Of a DNA stretch of 64,000 nucleotides, positions 35,931 to 44,352 are shown piece after piece; within the stretch, counting starts at the first letter, position 1, and every line of letters starts with the position of its first letter. The DNA lies in NCBI GenBank assembly GCA_936914845.1, contig CAKZGE010000005.1, forward strand, positions 124,001-188,000. Reading direction: 5' to 3'. The notes under the pieces were generated by a model. That model was not told the DNA's origin and did no database searches. It was given only the letters and a program-made list of their open reading frames with translations. Origin of the DNA: an uncultured Chloracidobacterium sp. Its GTDB lineage: Bacteria; Acidobacteriota; Blastocatellia; Pyrinomonadales; Pyrinomonadaceae. The translations under genes and the position numbers were made by a program.

Positions 35931-37184
35931 ATGAAATTAAAGGATCTTGCCACACTTCCGAAAGTTCGCGACAGCTTTAGCTATCTTTACGCAGAACGCT
36001 GCCGAATTGAACAAGATGCTCTTGCCATTGCCATCATCGATGAACACGGCACGACATCCGTCCCGTGTGCAAATCTAACTACGCTTCTGCTTGGCCCCGG
36101 TTCGACCATCACCCATTCTGCTGTCAAAACGTTGGCAGATAGCGGTTGCCTGATAATGTGGTCGGGCGAAGGAGCGGTACGTTTTTACGCCCAAGGATTG
36201 GGCGAAACGCGCAGTTCACGAAATTTGCTGCGACAGGCATATCTCAGCTCCTTGCCGACGCTTCGGCTTCGTGTGGTCAGACGAATGTATGAACTGCGGT
36301 TCAGCGAAAAGCTGCCTGAAGAAATGACATTGCAGCAGATTCGCGGCCGCGAAGGGGTACGTGTCCGCACGGCGTATTCACAGGCGAGTGCTGCTACCGG
36401 TGTTAAATGGAGCGGTCGTTCTTATGATCGAAATAATTGGACTGCTGCTGATCCCGTTAACCGGGCTCTTTCTTGTGCAAACAGCTGTCTATATGGCGTT
36501 TGCCACGGGGCGATCATTTCCGCCGGATATTCGGCCGCACTCGGATTTATTCATACGGGCCGCATTCTTTCTTTTGTTTATGACATCGCCGATCTGTACA
36601 AGGCGGATATCACAATACCTCTGGCGTTTGAGATCGTAAAAGAATCAGAAAGCGATCTTGAATCTCGCATTCGCCACCGGCTCCGCGATCGATTTCATGA
36701 AACCAAATTTCTAAGCCGGATAATTCCCGATATCGAAGCCGTTTTAGACATTTCAACCGAAGGGGCAGAAGCAGATTTTGAGTATGAGGATTTTGCGCCG
36801 GGCGGATTGTGGAATGGCGGAGACGGCTCCGTAAAAGGCGGTACAAATTGGGCGTCCGAATTTGCTGCACCTTCGGCCGCGGAACACAGCGACCGACTCA
36901 CAGCGGAAATAAAAGCGACGGTTGAAAAGGTTCGTAGTAAGCTCGAAGCAGATGGTGTCAAATTGACCGCGGCGCTCGGCTTTATGGATAAACCTGAGTC
37001 CGAGCTTGAACTTCAGTCGCCTGCTAAAGATGAAGTTTTGTCCGCCAAAGACCACGGCGAAACTCCAAAGAACAAATCGAGCACCGCCGGCAGAAAGTCC
37101 AAAAAGGCTGTCGGCAAATCGAAGCCGGATCCGGACCCCGACCCCGACCCCGACCTGTGGGAAAACGGGGGCCAGATATTTTAA
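35931..37184 (+). CDS. cas1: CRISPR integrase Cas1 (type I-E) with long C-terminal extension
   Basis: Cas1 with Cas2 inserts new spacers. From the ATG at 35931 the four catalytic residues fall at exactly the E. coli positions: Glu141 (GREGVR), His208 (GFIHTG), Asp218 and Asp221 (VYDIAD), which supports this start although no ribosome site is visible; a frame open to 35856 begins with TTG inside cas6e. The conserved core ends near residue 274 (IPDIEAVLDI). About 143 residues follow, to a total of 417, whereas E. coli Cas1 has 305. The tail includes EDFAPGGLWNGGDGS, a helical stretch EIKATVEKVRSKLEADG, a Lys-rich part and a (PD)n run before LWENGGQIF. The (PD)n is coded by repeated CCCCGA. The tail's role is unknown. 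Confidence 0.95.
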   Translation: MKLKDLATLPKVRDSFSYLYAERCRIEQDALAIAIIDEHGTTSVPCANLTTLLLGPGSTITHSAVKTLADSGCLIMWSGEGAVRFYAQGLGETRSSRNLLRQAYLSSLPTLRLRVVRRMYELRFSEKLPEEMTLQQIRGREGVRVRTAYSQASAATGVKWSGRSYDRNNWTAADPVNRALSCANSCLYGVCHGAIISAGYSAALGFIHTGRILSFVYDIADLYKADITIPLAFEIVKESESDLESRIRHRLRDRFHETKFLSRIIPDIEAVLDISTEGAEADFEYEDFAPGGLWNGGDGSVKGGTNWASEFAAPSAAEHSDRLTAEIKATVEKVRSKLEADGVKLTAALGFMDKPESELELQSPAKDEVLSAKDHGETPKNKSSTAGRKSKKAVGKSKPDPDPDPDPDLWENGGQIF

Positions 37185-37185
37185 T

Positions 37186-37473
37186 ATGGTCGTCTTGTTG
37201 ATGGAAAAAGTGCCCGTTAGCCTGCGCGGCGAAATAACCCGCTGGATGATAGAACTGCGCCCAGGCGTGTTTGTCGGACACATTTCGGCTTTGGTGCGCG
37301 ACAAGCTCTGGGAACAGATCGCCAAAAAGACCAAGGGCGGAGCGGCAACCCTTCTATATTCAGCCTCCAACGAACAGGGCTACAAGATCTGCACCCACGG
37401 CGAAACAGCCCGTCGCATTCGAAACTTCGACGGACTGGATCTCATCACTATTCCGCCTAAAAAAAATCCGTGA
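37186..37473 (+). CDS. cas2: CRISPR-associated Cas2 (type I-E)
   Basis: Cas2e is the structural partner of Cas1 in the spacer integrase. The 95-residue sequence MVVLLMEKVPVSLRGEITRW (first 20 given) and the later GVFVGHISALVRDKLWEQI and GGAATLLYSASNEQGY match the E. coli-type Cas2e. The ATG is one base after the cas1 stop. The same frame is open for 180 bases upstream through the 3' end of cas1, but that part is the shadow of the CCCCGA tract and has no support as coding. The leader of the array begins right after the stop. Confidence 0.95.
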   Translation: MVVLLMEKVPVSLRGEITRWMIELRPGVFVGHISALVRDKLWEQIAKKTKGGAATLLYSASNEQGYKICTHGETARRIRNFDGLDLITIPPKKNP

Positions 37474-37562
37474 TCGGTATCGCAATTCTTGTCTTAGAGC
37501 GAATTTTAGTCTAAATTAGACTTAGCTTGGAAAAATTCGCCAAAAGCCAATGTTTTTCAAGT
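37474..37562 (+). promoter_or_regulatory. CRISPR leader with nested inverted repeats
   Basis: The 89 bp between cas2 and the first repeat should be the leader, since the repeats are in crRNA-sense orientation on the plus strand and the degenerate repeat is at the far end. It contains a perfect 9-bp inverted repeat (GCGAATTTT at 37499-37507 and AAAATTCGC at 37532-37540). Nested inside is the palindrome AGTCTAA-A-TTAGACT at 37508-37522. A weak promoter (TTGTCT at 37489, 17 bp, TAAATT at 37512) would have its -10 in that palindrome. The elements could fold in RNA or bind a dimeric protein. Confidence 0.7.
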
Positions 37563-40500
37563 GATGTCCCCACACCCGTGGGGATGAACCGAAAGATGAA
37601 AGCAGCGACGGCGATAAAGCCGAGATGTCCCCACACCCGTGGGGATGAACCGTATTTACGCTTCTTAAATATGGTTTAGATGCCGATGTCCCCACACCCG
37701 TGGGGATGAACCGTGCAATAGGATTACTAAAATCTATTTCTACGAGATGTCCCCACACCCGTGGGGATGAACCGGCAGCAGCATTAGTTGAAATTGTCAA
37801 TTGCATGATGTCCCCACACCCGTGGGGATGAACCGCTTTGGCAGTATGTTCCACAAAATCATCAGACGATGTCCCCACACCCGTGGGGATGAACCTGGTT
37901 TCTGACAATATGCACAAAATCCGTTTGTGATGTCCCCACACCCGTGGGGATGAACCGGCGAACGTATCAACTAATCAAATTGGTAACGTGATGTCCCCAC
38001 ACCCGTGGGGATGAACCTGATCGTGGGCGATGAATGTTTACCGTGTGGTGGATGTCCCCACACCCGTGGGGATGAACCGATCAATATCGAGATCGAATGC
38101 ATCCGCACCGGGATGTCCCCACACCCGTGGGGATGAACCGGCCGTGATATCTCAGAAATGAGCAAATCTGCTGATGTCCCCACACCCGTGGGGATGAACC
38201 TATCTCCACCGAAACTCCGAACGCGGCGGCTTGGATGTCCCCACACCCGTGGGGATGAACCTGCCGCCGGAACGGAAGGGTCGATCCGGCGGGCGATGTC
38301 CCCACACCCGTGGGGATGAACCTAATTGATTATTTTCGGAAAATCTTTATATAACGATGTCCCCACACCCGTGGGGATGAACCTCTTTCACCAATCCTCC
38401 GGCTGGACTTCCTGACGATGTCCCCACACCCGTGGGGATGAACCTAACTCGCTCGGGTTCCTCATATTCTTCGAACCGATGTCCCCACACCCGTGGGGAT
38501 GAACCGATCGTCGTTCCGCACACCATCGATCTTATCTTGATGTCCCCACACCCGTGGGGATGAACCGAAGTTGACCGGCGTTTGCGGGCCGATAAAGCGA
38601 TGTCCCCACACCCGTGGGGATGAACCTTTTACAACCTTTGATGCCGAAGGGATGGATGAGATGTCCCCACACCCGTGGGGATGAACCTTTGATCGACTGA
38701 AAGATGATGGCATTGTTATCGATGTCCCCACACCCGTGGGGATGAACCGGCCATCGGCGGCGTGGTGTGGGCCGAAACTTTGATGTCCCCACACCCGTGG
38801 GGATGAACCGACGCTGTAAGCGAAGTCTCGAGCGCATCGACTGATGTCCCCACACCCGTGGGGATGAACCTACCGGCAACGCTCTACTGCAATGATATCT
38901 CTGGATGTCCCCACACCCGTGGGGATGAACCGAGCGTGAATTTCACGCGTAACGAAAAGCTTTGGATGTCCCCACACCCGTGGGGATGAACCTCGCACAT
39001 ATCGCCTTATTTAAGGCCGCGAATCGATGTCCCCACACCCGTGGGGATGAACCGAAGGCCGGTTCATTTCGGCGGATCAAGGCCCGGATGTCCCCACACC
39101 CGTGGGGATGAACCGGCTCGTATACGATCTCCTCCGTGAAATCAAAAGATGTCCCCACACCCGTGGGGATGAACCTGGCCGTTCGTGCTGTTAGCAGCAA
39201 CAGGCCTTGATGTCCCCACACCCGTGGGGATGAACCTGAGTATCCAGCAAATATTGGCGTCATACAGCGGATGTCCCCACACCCGTGGGGATGAACCTGT
39301 CGGATCAATGCTGCCGACGCGGACGCTGGAGATGTCCCCACACCCGTGGGGATGAACCGTTTCAAGTAGTTCTATATCGCCTGGCGAAACTGATGTCCCC
39401 ACACCCGTGGGGATGAACCGCGTCAACTGGCCATAGTTGAGAAGGGCGGTAAGATGTCCCCACACCCGTGGGGATGAACCGGCCTTGATTATGTGGTGGT
39501 CAGCCCGAAGGTGGATGTCCCCACACCCGTGGGGATGAACCGCTGTTCAGTTTCGCAGATGGAAAATTGCGGTCGATGTCCCCACACCCGTGGGGATGAA
39601 CCTGCTTTACAAACAAAAACGCGCCGAATCCCATTGATGTCCCCACACCCGTGGGGATGAACCGTGAAAGTATCTGCAAAACAGATACTTGAGAATGATG
39701 TCCCCACACCCGTGGGGATGAACCTTCGTCTGTTTCGGTTTCTCTTAACAGGTGCTCGATGTCCCCACACCCGTGGGGATGAACCGTTTTGGCAGTATGT
39801 TTCACAAAATCATCAGACGATGTCCCCACACCCGTGGGGATGAACCGAGGAAACTAAAATGAGAATCATCAATACACACGATGTCCCCACACCCGTGGGG
39901 ATGAACCTAAATATGACGTTTACCGAACCGAGTTTGTAATGATGTCCCCACACCCGTGGGGATGAACCGATCGAAGCGACGCCGAATACGGGAAGTTCAT
40001 CGATGTCCCCACACCCGTGGGGATGAACCGTCCTTGCAAGTGCATATGGTTTACCTCTTAAGGATGTCCCCACACCCGTGGGGATGAACCTTTCGCCGCT
40101 TTTTTACCGAGCAGGGTTTTACCGATGTCCCCACACCCGTGGGGATGAACCGTAGGCAAAAACATTAAGTATAAGTGCCAACGAGATGTCCCCACACCCG
40201 TGGGGATGAACCGTAAGCTGGGACCCGGCTACTACAACTGCAACGGATGTCCCCACACCCGTGGGGATGAACCGAGATCAGGCGGCCTTTTTAGCGCTTG
40301 CGTAATGATGTCCCCACACCCGTGGGGATGAACCTATGAGAACGTTAAACATCTATCAAATTTCTTCGATGTCCCCACACCCGTGGGGATGAACCGAACC
40401 ACGGGAAAACATAGAAACGGTTAATCGTGATGTCCCCACACCCGTGGGGATGAACCTTTGAGCGTCCTGATTGGGGCATACAGTGTGTTGATGTCCCCAC

Positions 40501-41188
40501 ACCCGTGGGGATGAACCTTGAGCGTCTTCAGAAATTTTACGATTTGTCAAGATGTCCCCACACCCGTGGGGATGAACCTTTTTGGTTATCATCCTACTAT
40601 GCTCTACAAGCGATGTCCCCACACCCGTGGGGATGAACCTTTTCGTTTATGATTCCTAAAAGGAATCATAAAGATGTCCCCACACCCGTGGGGATGAACC
40701 TTCGCCTAGTTTTGGAAGCGCCTTCCACAAAATGATGTCCCCACACCCGTGGGGATGAACCTCCGATTGCGATTATAGATGCATACGAAAATGCGATGTC
40801 CCCACACCCGTGGGGATGAACCGGAAACTAAAATGAGAATTATTGACACAAAATCGATGTCCCCACACCCGTGGGGATGAACCGGGAATGCCGACAGCCG
40901 ACCGGAAAGAGATGTTGATGTCCCCACACCCGTGGGGATGAACCGATTGAGCATGTTCACGAAGAACGACCTTTGATGATGTCCCCACACCCGTGGGGAT
41001 GAACCAGCTGTGCGGCCCGCTCTTTGGTACGCGGCTCAGATGTCCCCACACCCGTGGGGATGAACCGCCAACGAACAGCGACGACAGGCATTGGCGAATG
41101 ATGTCCCCACACCCGTGGGGATGAACCGACGACCACATATTTCAGCATCCAAAACCGCTTGATGTCCCCACACCCGTGGGGATGAACG
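37563..41188 (+). CRISPR. Type I-E CRISPR array, 60 repeats and 59 spacers
   Basis: The 28-bp repeat starts GATG, has a 7-bp hairpin (TCCCCAC, loop ACCC, GTGGGGA) and ends TGAACC. Copies occur every 61 bp from 37563, giving 33-nt spacers, except spacer 17 (38567-38598), which is 32 nt. I read 60 copies: all appear identical except the last (41161-41188), whose final base is G, not C. The hairpin and the downstream ATGAACC plus one base match Cas6e processing with an 8-nt handle. The first base after each repeat is G in 33 spacers, T in 25, A in one and never C, so it is probably the PAM-derived base, equivalent to position 29 of the E. coli repeat. The array follows cas2 and the leader directly. 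Reading it on either strand yields only spurious frames. Confidence 0.99.
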
Positions 41189-41198
41189 GGGGTTCGGC

Positions 41199-41423
41199 TT
41201 ACTTTTTGACCGGGTTCTTTGGCGGTTCCATTACCATTCCGCCCGGCACGTCCACCATTATTCCCCTCTCTTTCGCCCGCCTGCGTATCATTTCCATCAA
41301 GGCGTCCGCTTCCTGTGTCGGCGTCACTTGTTTGGGTTCGCTGCCGCTGTCGGCTTGGGGTTCGTTGTTCGGCTGTTCGTGTTCCGCTATCGGTCTGCTG
41401 TTGGGTTTGAGTATTATTCGCAT
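41199..41423 (-). CDS. Possible small hypothetical protein beside the array
   Basis: A 74-codon frame on the minus strand begins MRIILKPNSRPIAEHEQPN and ends EPPKNPVKK, with an acidic Gln/Glu/Pro-rich first half and a helix (ADALMEMIRRRAKERGI). Its stop lies 10 bp from the last repeat. Composition looks protein-like, but there is no clear ribosome-binding site, and overlapping frames on both strands are also open here. I cannot assign a family. The rest of 41189-41511, about 100 bp, shows no feature. Confidence 0.35.
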   Translation of the reverse strand: MRIILKPNSRPIAEHEQPNNEPQADSGSEPKQVTPTQEADALMEMIRRRAKERGIMVDVPGGMVMEPPKNPVKK

Positions 41424-41511
41424 AATTCAATATTCTAGCAAACTTAAATACGGCAGATCTGATCATTGTTTTAAGAGGGTGGATCTGAGCGTTGTTTAAG
41501 TTTTTTGGTGG

Positions 41512-42765
41512 CTATTTAGTGAAGGAAGCAATTGGGTCAAATGGAGGGGCGTTTTGCGTTCGCCGAAGGAGTCCGGGGCGGTTGCCGCCCGGGGTGAGCG
41601 ATTTCTTGCGTACCAAATAGATAACCCCTTTGTGGTCGTCGGTGAAAAGAAAAGAGTCGGCATTAAGGCGCATTATGTCGCAGGGACGGCCGTTGACGAT
41701 CCCTTTTTTTAAGAAGCCCGTGATGAACGGGCGTGGTCGGCCGCCCGGTTTGAAGGCGACGATGGCGTAGCCGTGGCCGATACTTTTGTCGGTTGAACCA
41801 TGCAGAGCTACGAGGAACGAGTTTTCGACAGCCGGAGCGTCACCGTTTGGAAAATAGTCGAACCCGAGAGCAGAGCTGTGAGCCGGAAAATAGGTGTCAG
41901 GGCGAATCACATTGCGACAGCCGCCCGCGCGTTTCAATTTTGGGTCGGCGAAGATGCGGCCCCGCGACGAATAGCAGTACGGCCAGCCATAATCGCCGGC
42001 TCGAAGCTGATAAAAACTTTCATCAGGCCGTTGAGTGCCGAGGTGGTCGGACCCTTGGCCCGTAGCCCAGAGCTTGCCGTTCAACCATTTTAATCCGACT
42101 GCGTTACGCAATCCGCGGGCGAATATGCGTTGGTTTGAGCCATCGGGGTCCATTTCCAGAACCGTTGCGCGGACCTTTTCTTTTTCCACACAAGAATTGC
42201 AGCTGCTACCGACCGAAACATACAATTTTCCGGCAGGTGAAAAAGCGATCGTACGGGTCAGGTGCCAGCCGCCGTATTTATAGCTCAGCCCGTAATCCGG
42301 AAATTTCGCGATGATCTGCGGTGCGGTGTCCGCGGGTTTGATCTCGCCGGGTGTAAATCGTCGTCGCGTCAGCGTATGTGTTTCGGCAATGTAGATCCAA
42401 TGGCGGCCGGCCGGGTCGGTGTAAAATTGAACGCTGTTTGGGTTATGCAGACCGGTCAGATATGGTGTGACGGAGGCGAACCTGCCCGTTGCGGCGTCAA
42501 AGCCATCGAGGATATAGATGGCGCCGCGTTTGTTGTCCGTAAGATCATACATATCTGTAACGAATATGCGTCCGTCCGGAGATGCGGCAAAAAAACGTAC
42601 ACGCTTTAGGCCCTGTGCCGCCGGTATGATCTCAAATTCATCCGGAAGATCAAGCGCAAATGCCGGGCCCTTTTCAAGCTGGACACGATGTGGAACCAGA
42701 GCCGTTTGACCGGCGGCGAAGACGGCCAGCAGAGCGATGGTCAACAAAGAATAGAAGCCTTTCAT
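41512..42765 (-). CDS. Secreted soluble glucose/sorbosone dehydrogenase-like beta-propeller
   Basis: The protein (417 residues from 42765) has a signal peptide (GFYSLLTIALLAVFAAGQ) and the repeated strands of the GSDH/PQQ sugar dehydrogenase beta-propeller: GLKRVRFFAASPDGRIFVTD, TIAFSPAGKLYVSVGSSCNSC, RIFARGLRNAVGLKW and AGDYGWPYCY. Related proteins oxidise sugars with PQQ, but many members have no proved activity. The start at 42765 is preferred to a frame open to 42894 because it begins the signal peptide; the upstream part overlaps the divergent ppk2 start. A second member of the superfamily is encoded at 44353-45510. Confidence 0.8.
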   Translation of the reverse strand: MKGFYSLLTIALLAVFAAGQTALVPHRVQLEKGPAFALDLPDEFEIIPAAQGLKRVRFFAASPDGRIFVTDMYDLTDNKRGAIYILDGFDAATGRFASVTPYLTGLHNPNSVQFYTDPAGRHWIYIAETHTLTRRRFTPGEIKPADTAPQIIAKFPDYGLSYKYGGWHLTRTIAFSPAGKLYVSVGSSCNSCVEKEKVRATVLEMDPDGSNQRIFARGLRNAVGLKWLNGKLWATGQGSDHLGTQRPDESFYQLRAGDYGWPYCYSSRGRIFADPKLKRAGGCRNVIRPDTYFPAHSSALGFDYFPNGDAPAVENSFLVALHGSTDKSIGHGYAIVAFKPGGRPRPFITGFLKKGIVNGRPCDIMRLNADSFLFTDDHKGVIYLVRKKSLTPGGNRPGLLRRTQNAPPFDPIASFTK

Positions 42766-42808
42766 ATATGCTAAAATGCCTTGAACATCTTTTTTTACCA
42801 CATAATTT

Positions 42809-43675
42809 ATGAAGATAGAACAGTTTCTGATCAGCGACGGTGCAAAATTTTCAGTTAAAGACCATCCGACCGAAGTAAAAAGCGAATTTGACAAAAATGG
42901 GGCGGAAGCTCAACTGCAGGCGAACGTAAAACGCATATCCGAATTGCAGGACATCCTTTACGCAAAAGATGAAGAGGCGCTATTGATCATCTTTCAGGCG
43001 ATGGATGCGGCCGGCAAGGACGGAGCGATCGAAAAGGTCTTTTCCGGTGTAAACCCGCAAGGTTGTCAGGTGACCTCGTTCAAACAGCCTTCGACGGAGG
43101 AATTGGACCACGACTATCTCTGGCGGTGTGTCAAAGAACTGCCGGAAAGGGGGAAGATCGGCGTATTTAACCGATCGCATTACGAAGAAGTGCTGGTGGT
43201 GCGCGTACATCCGGAGATATTGGCGGCCCAACATTTGCCGACGGCGGTAAAAAAGGATAAGGATCTGTGGAAGACGCGGTTTCGACAGATCCGCGATTTT
43301 GAGCGGCACGTGAATGAGAACGGCACACACGTTATCAAATTCTTTCTGAACGTTTCAAAGGCCGAGCAGAAACGGCGGTTTCTGTCGCGAATCGAAGAGC
43401 CCGCAAAGAACTGGAAGTTTTCGCTGGGCGACGTAAAGGAACGTGGGCATTGGGACGAGTATATGGACGCATATTCAGACGCGATCGGAGCGACGTCAAC
43501 CAAAGATTCGCCGTGGTACGTGATACCGGCGGATAAAAAATGGTTCGCACGTTTGGCAATATCGGAAGTGATATTGCAAAAACTCGAATCAATGAAGCTA
43601 GCCTATCCGCAATTGCCTAAAGATCAGCTGACCGTATTGGCAGAGGCTCGCAAAACGCTCGAAGAAGAACAATAA
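42809..43675 (+). CDS. ppk2: Polyphosphate kinase 2-family phosphotransferase
   Basis: PPK2 enzymes transfer phosphate between polyphosphate and nucleotides in the cytoplasm. The 288-residue sequence carries the Walker-A-like FQAMDAAGKDGAIEKVFSG, the lid region and the NRSHYEEVLVVRVHPE motif, all diagnostic of the family that TIGR03709 describes. Whether it works on nucleoside mono- or diphosphates cannot be read from the sequence with certainty. It is divergent from the beta-propeller gene and 37 bp upstream of a zinc-ribbon gene on the same strand. Confidence 0.92.
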   Translation: MKIEQFLISDGAKFSVKDHPTEVKSEFDKNGAEAQLQANVKRISELQDILYAKDEEALLIIFQAMDAAGKDGAIEKVFSGVNPQGCQVTSFKQPSTEELDHDYLWRCVKELPERGKIGVFNRSHYEEVLVVRVHPEILAAQHLPTAVKKDKDLWKTRFRQIRDFERHVNENGTHVIKFFLNVSKAEQKRRFLSRIEEPAKNWKFSLGDVKERGHWDEYMDAYSDAIGATSTKDSPWYVIPADKKWFARLAISEVILQKLESMKLAYPQLPKDQLTVLAEARKTLEEEQ

Positions 43676-43712
43676 ATGGAACCCAAAGCAAGGTCTAATC
43701 GTTGATATTGAT

Positions 43713-44324
43713 ATGTTTTGCCCCACCTGTGGTGTTAGAGAAACGAGCTCCGGCCAATTTTGCCGGGCGTGCGGCAGCGACCTGCGTATGCTGCGGGTAT
43801 TAATGCAGCGTCCCGATAAGATAACCGAAACAGCCCTGGCCGCCCGGGATGAGATCGGGCGATCGATAGCACACAAGGTCCGCGAGATGCAGACCATGAA
43901 CGACCTCGCCGAGTTTACCGACAGCGTCTTGCCGCAGATCGAACGATTTCTCGAATCCCCGGCCGAAAGACGGATGCGAAGAATGCGGGCAGGAATGGTC
44001 GTCGGCAGTATCGGAGTTAGCTGTATGCTCGCATTCGGCATTGCAGCAGCGGTTGCCGACCAAATACTGTTAGTTCCGGCCGCTCTTAGTTCGATCGTGT
44101 TTTTTATAGGGCTAGGGATATTTTTGAACGGTTATACCTTGACGGAGGTTCCGATGGCGGTGCCGGATAGCTCGGATCTGGGGCTCTCGCAGAAGATCAT
44201 CGATGAAAAAGTGCAGACCACAGACGATCTGAAGCTGCCGGCGGAAACAGCGGAAGAAGCTTTTGCCATCGGTTCGGTCGTTGAACCGACCACCCGGCAA
44301 CTGAAAAGCGATAGCATTCGATAA
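43713..44324 (+). CDS. Zinc-ribbon membrane protein, hypothetical
   Basis: The 203-residue protein starts with a zinc ribbon (CPTCGVRETSSGQFCRACG, two CXXC knuckles), has a helical middle part and then two transmembrane helices (MVVGSIGVSCMLAFGIAAAV and LLVPAALSSIVFFIGLGIF). The C-terminal 60 residues are acidic and probably disordered. The zinc ribbon should be cytoplasmic. No function is known. It probably follows ppk2 in one transcript. Confidence 0.7.
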   Translation: MFCPTCGVRETSSGQFCRACGSDLRMLRVLMQRPDKITETALAARDEIGRSIAHKVREMQTMNDLAEFTDSVLPQIERFLESPAERRMRRMRAGMVVGSIGVSCMLAFGIAAAVADQILLVPAALSSIVFFIGLGIFLNGYTLTEVPMAVPDSSDLGLSQKIIDEKVQTTDDLKLPAETAEEAFAIGSVVEPTTRQLKSDSIR

Positions 44325-44352
44325 GGCCAACGAACTTTTCGAGATCGGGCAA

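Noticed and set aside
37006..37185. Upstream extension of the cas2 frame by 60 codons
   Set aside because: It translates the cas1 tail in another frame (TPTPTP from CCCCGA); Cas2e begins at 37186 at its family-typical N-terminus.
37522..41466. Many minus-strand frames reading repeats such as VHPHGCGDI, GSSPRVWGH and RFIPTGVGTS
   Set aside because: They are the CRISPR repeat read in three frames; the 61-bp period shifts the frame by one each time. They are not proteins.
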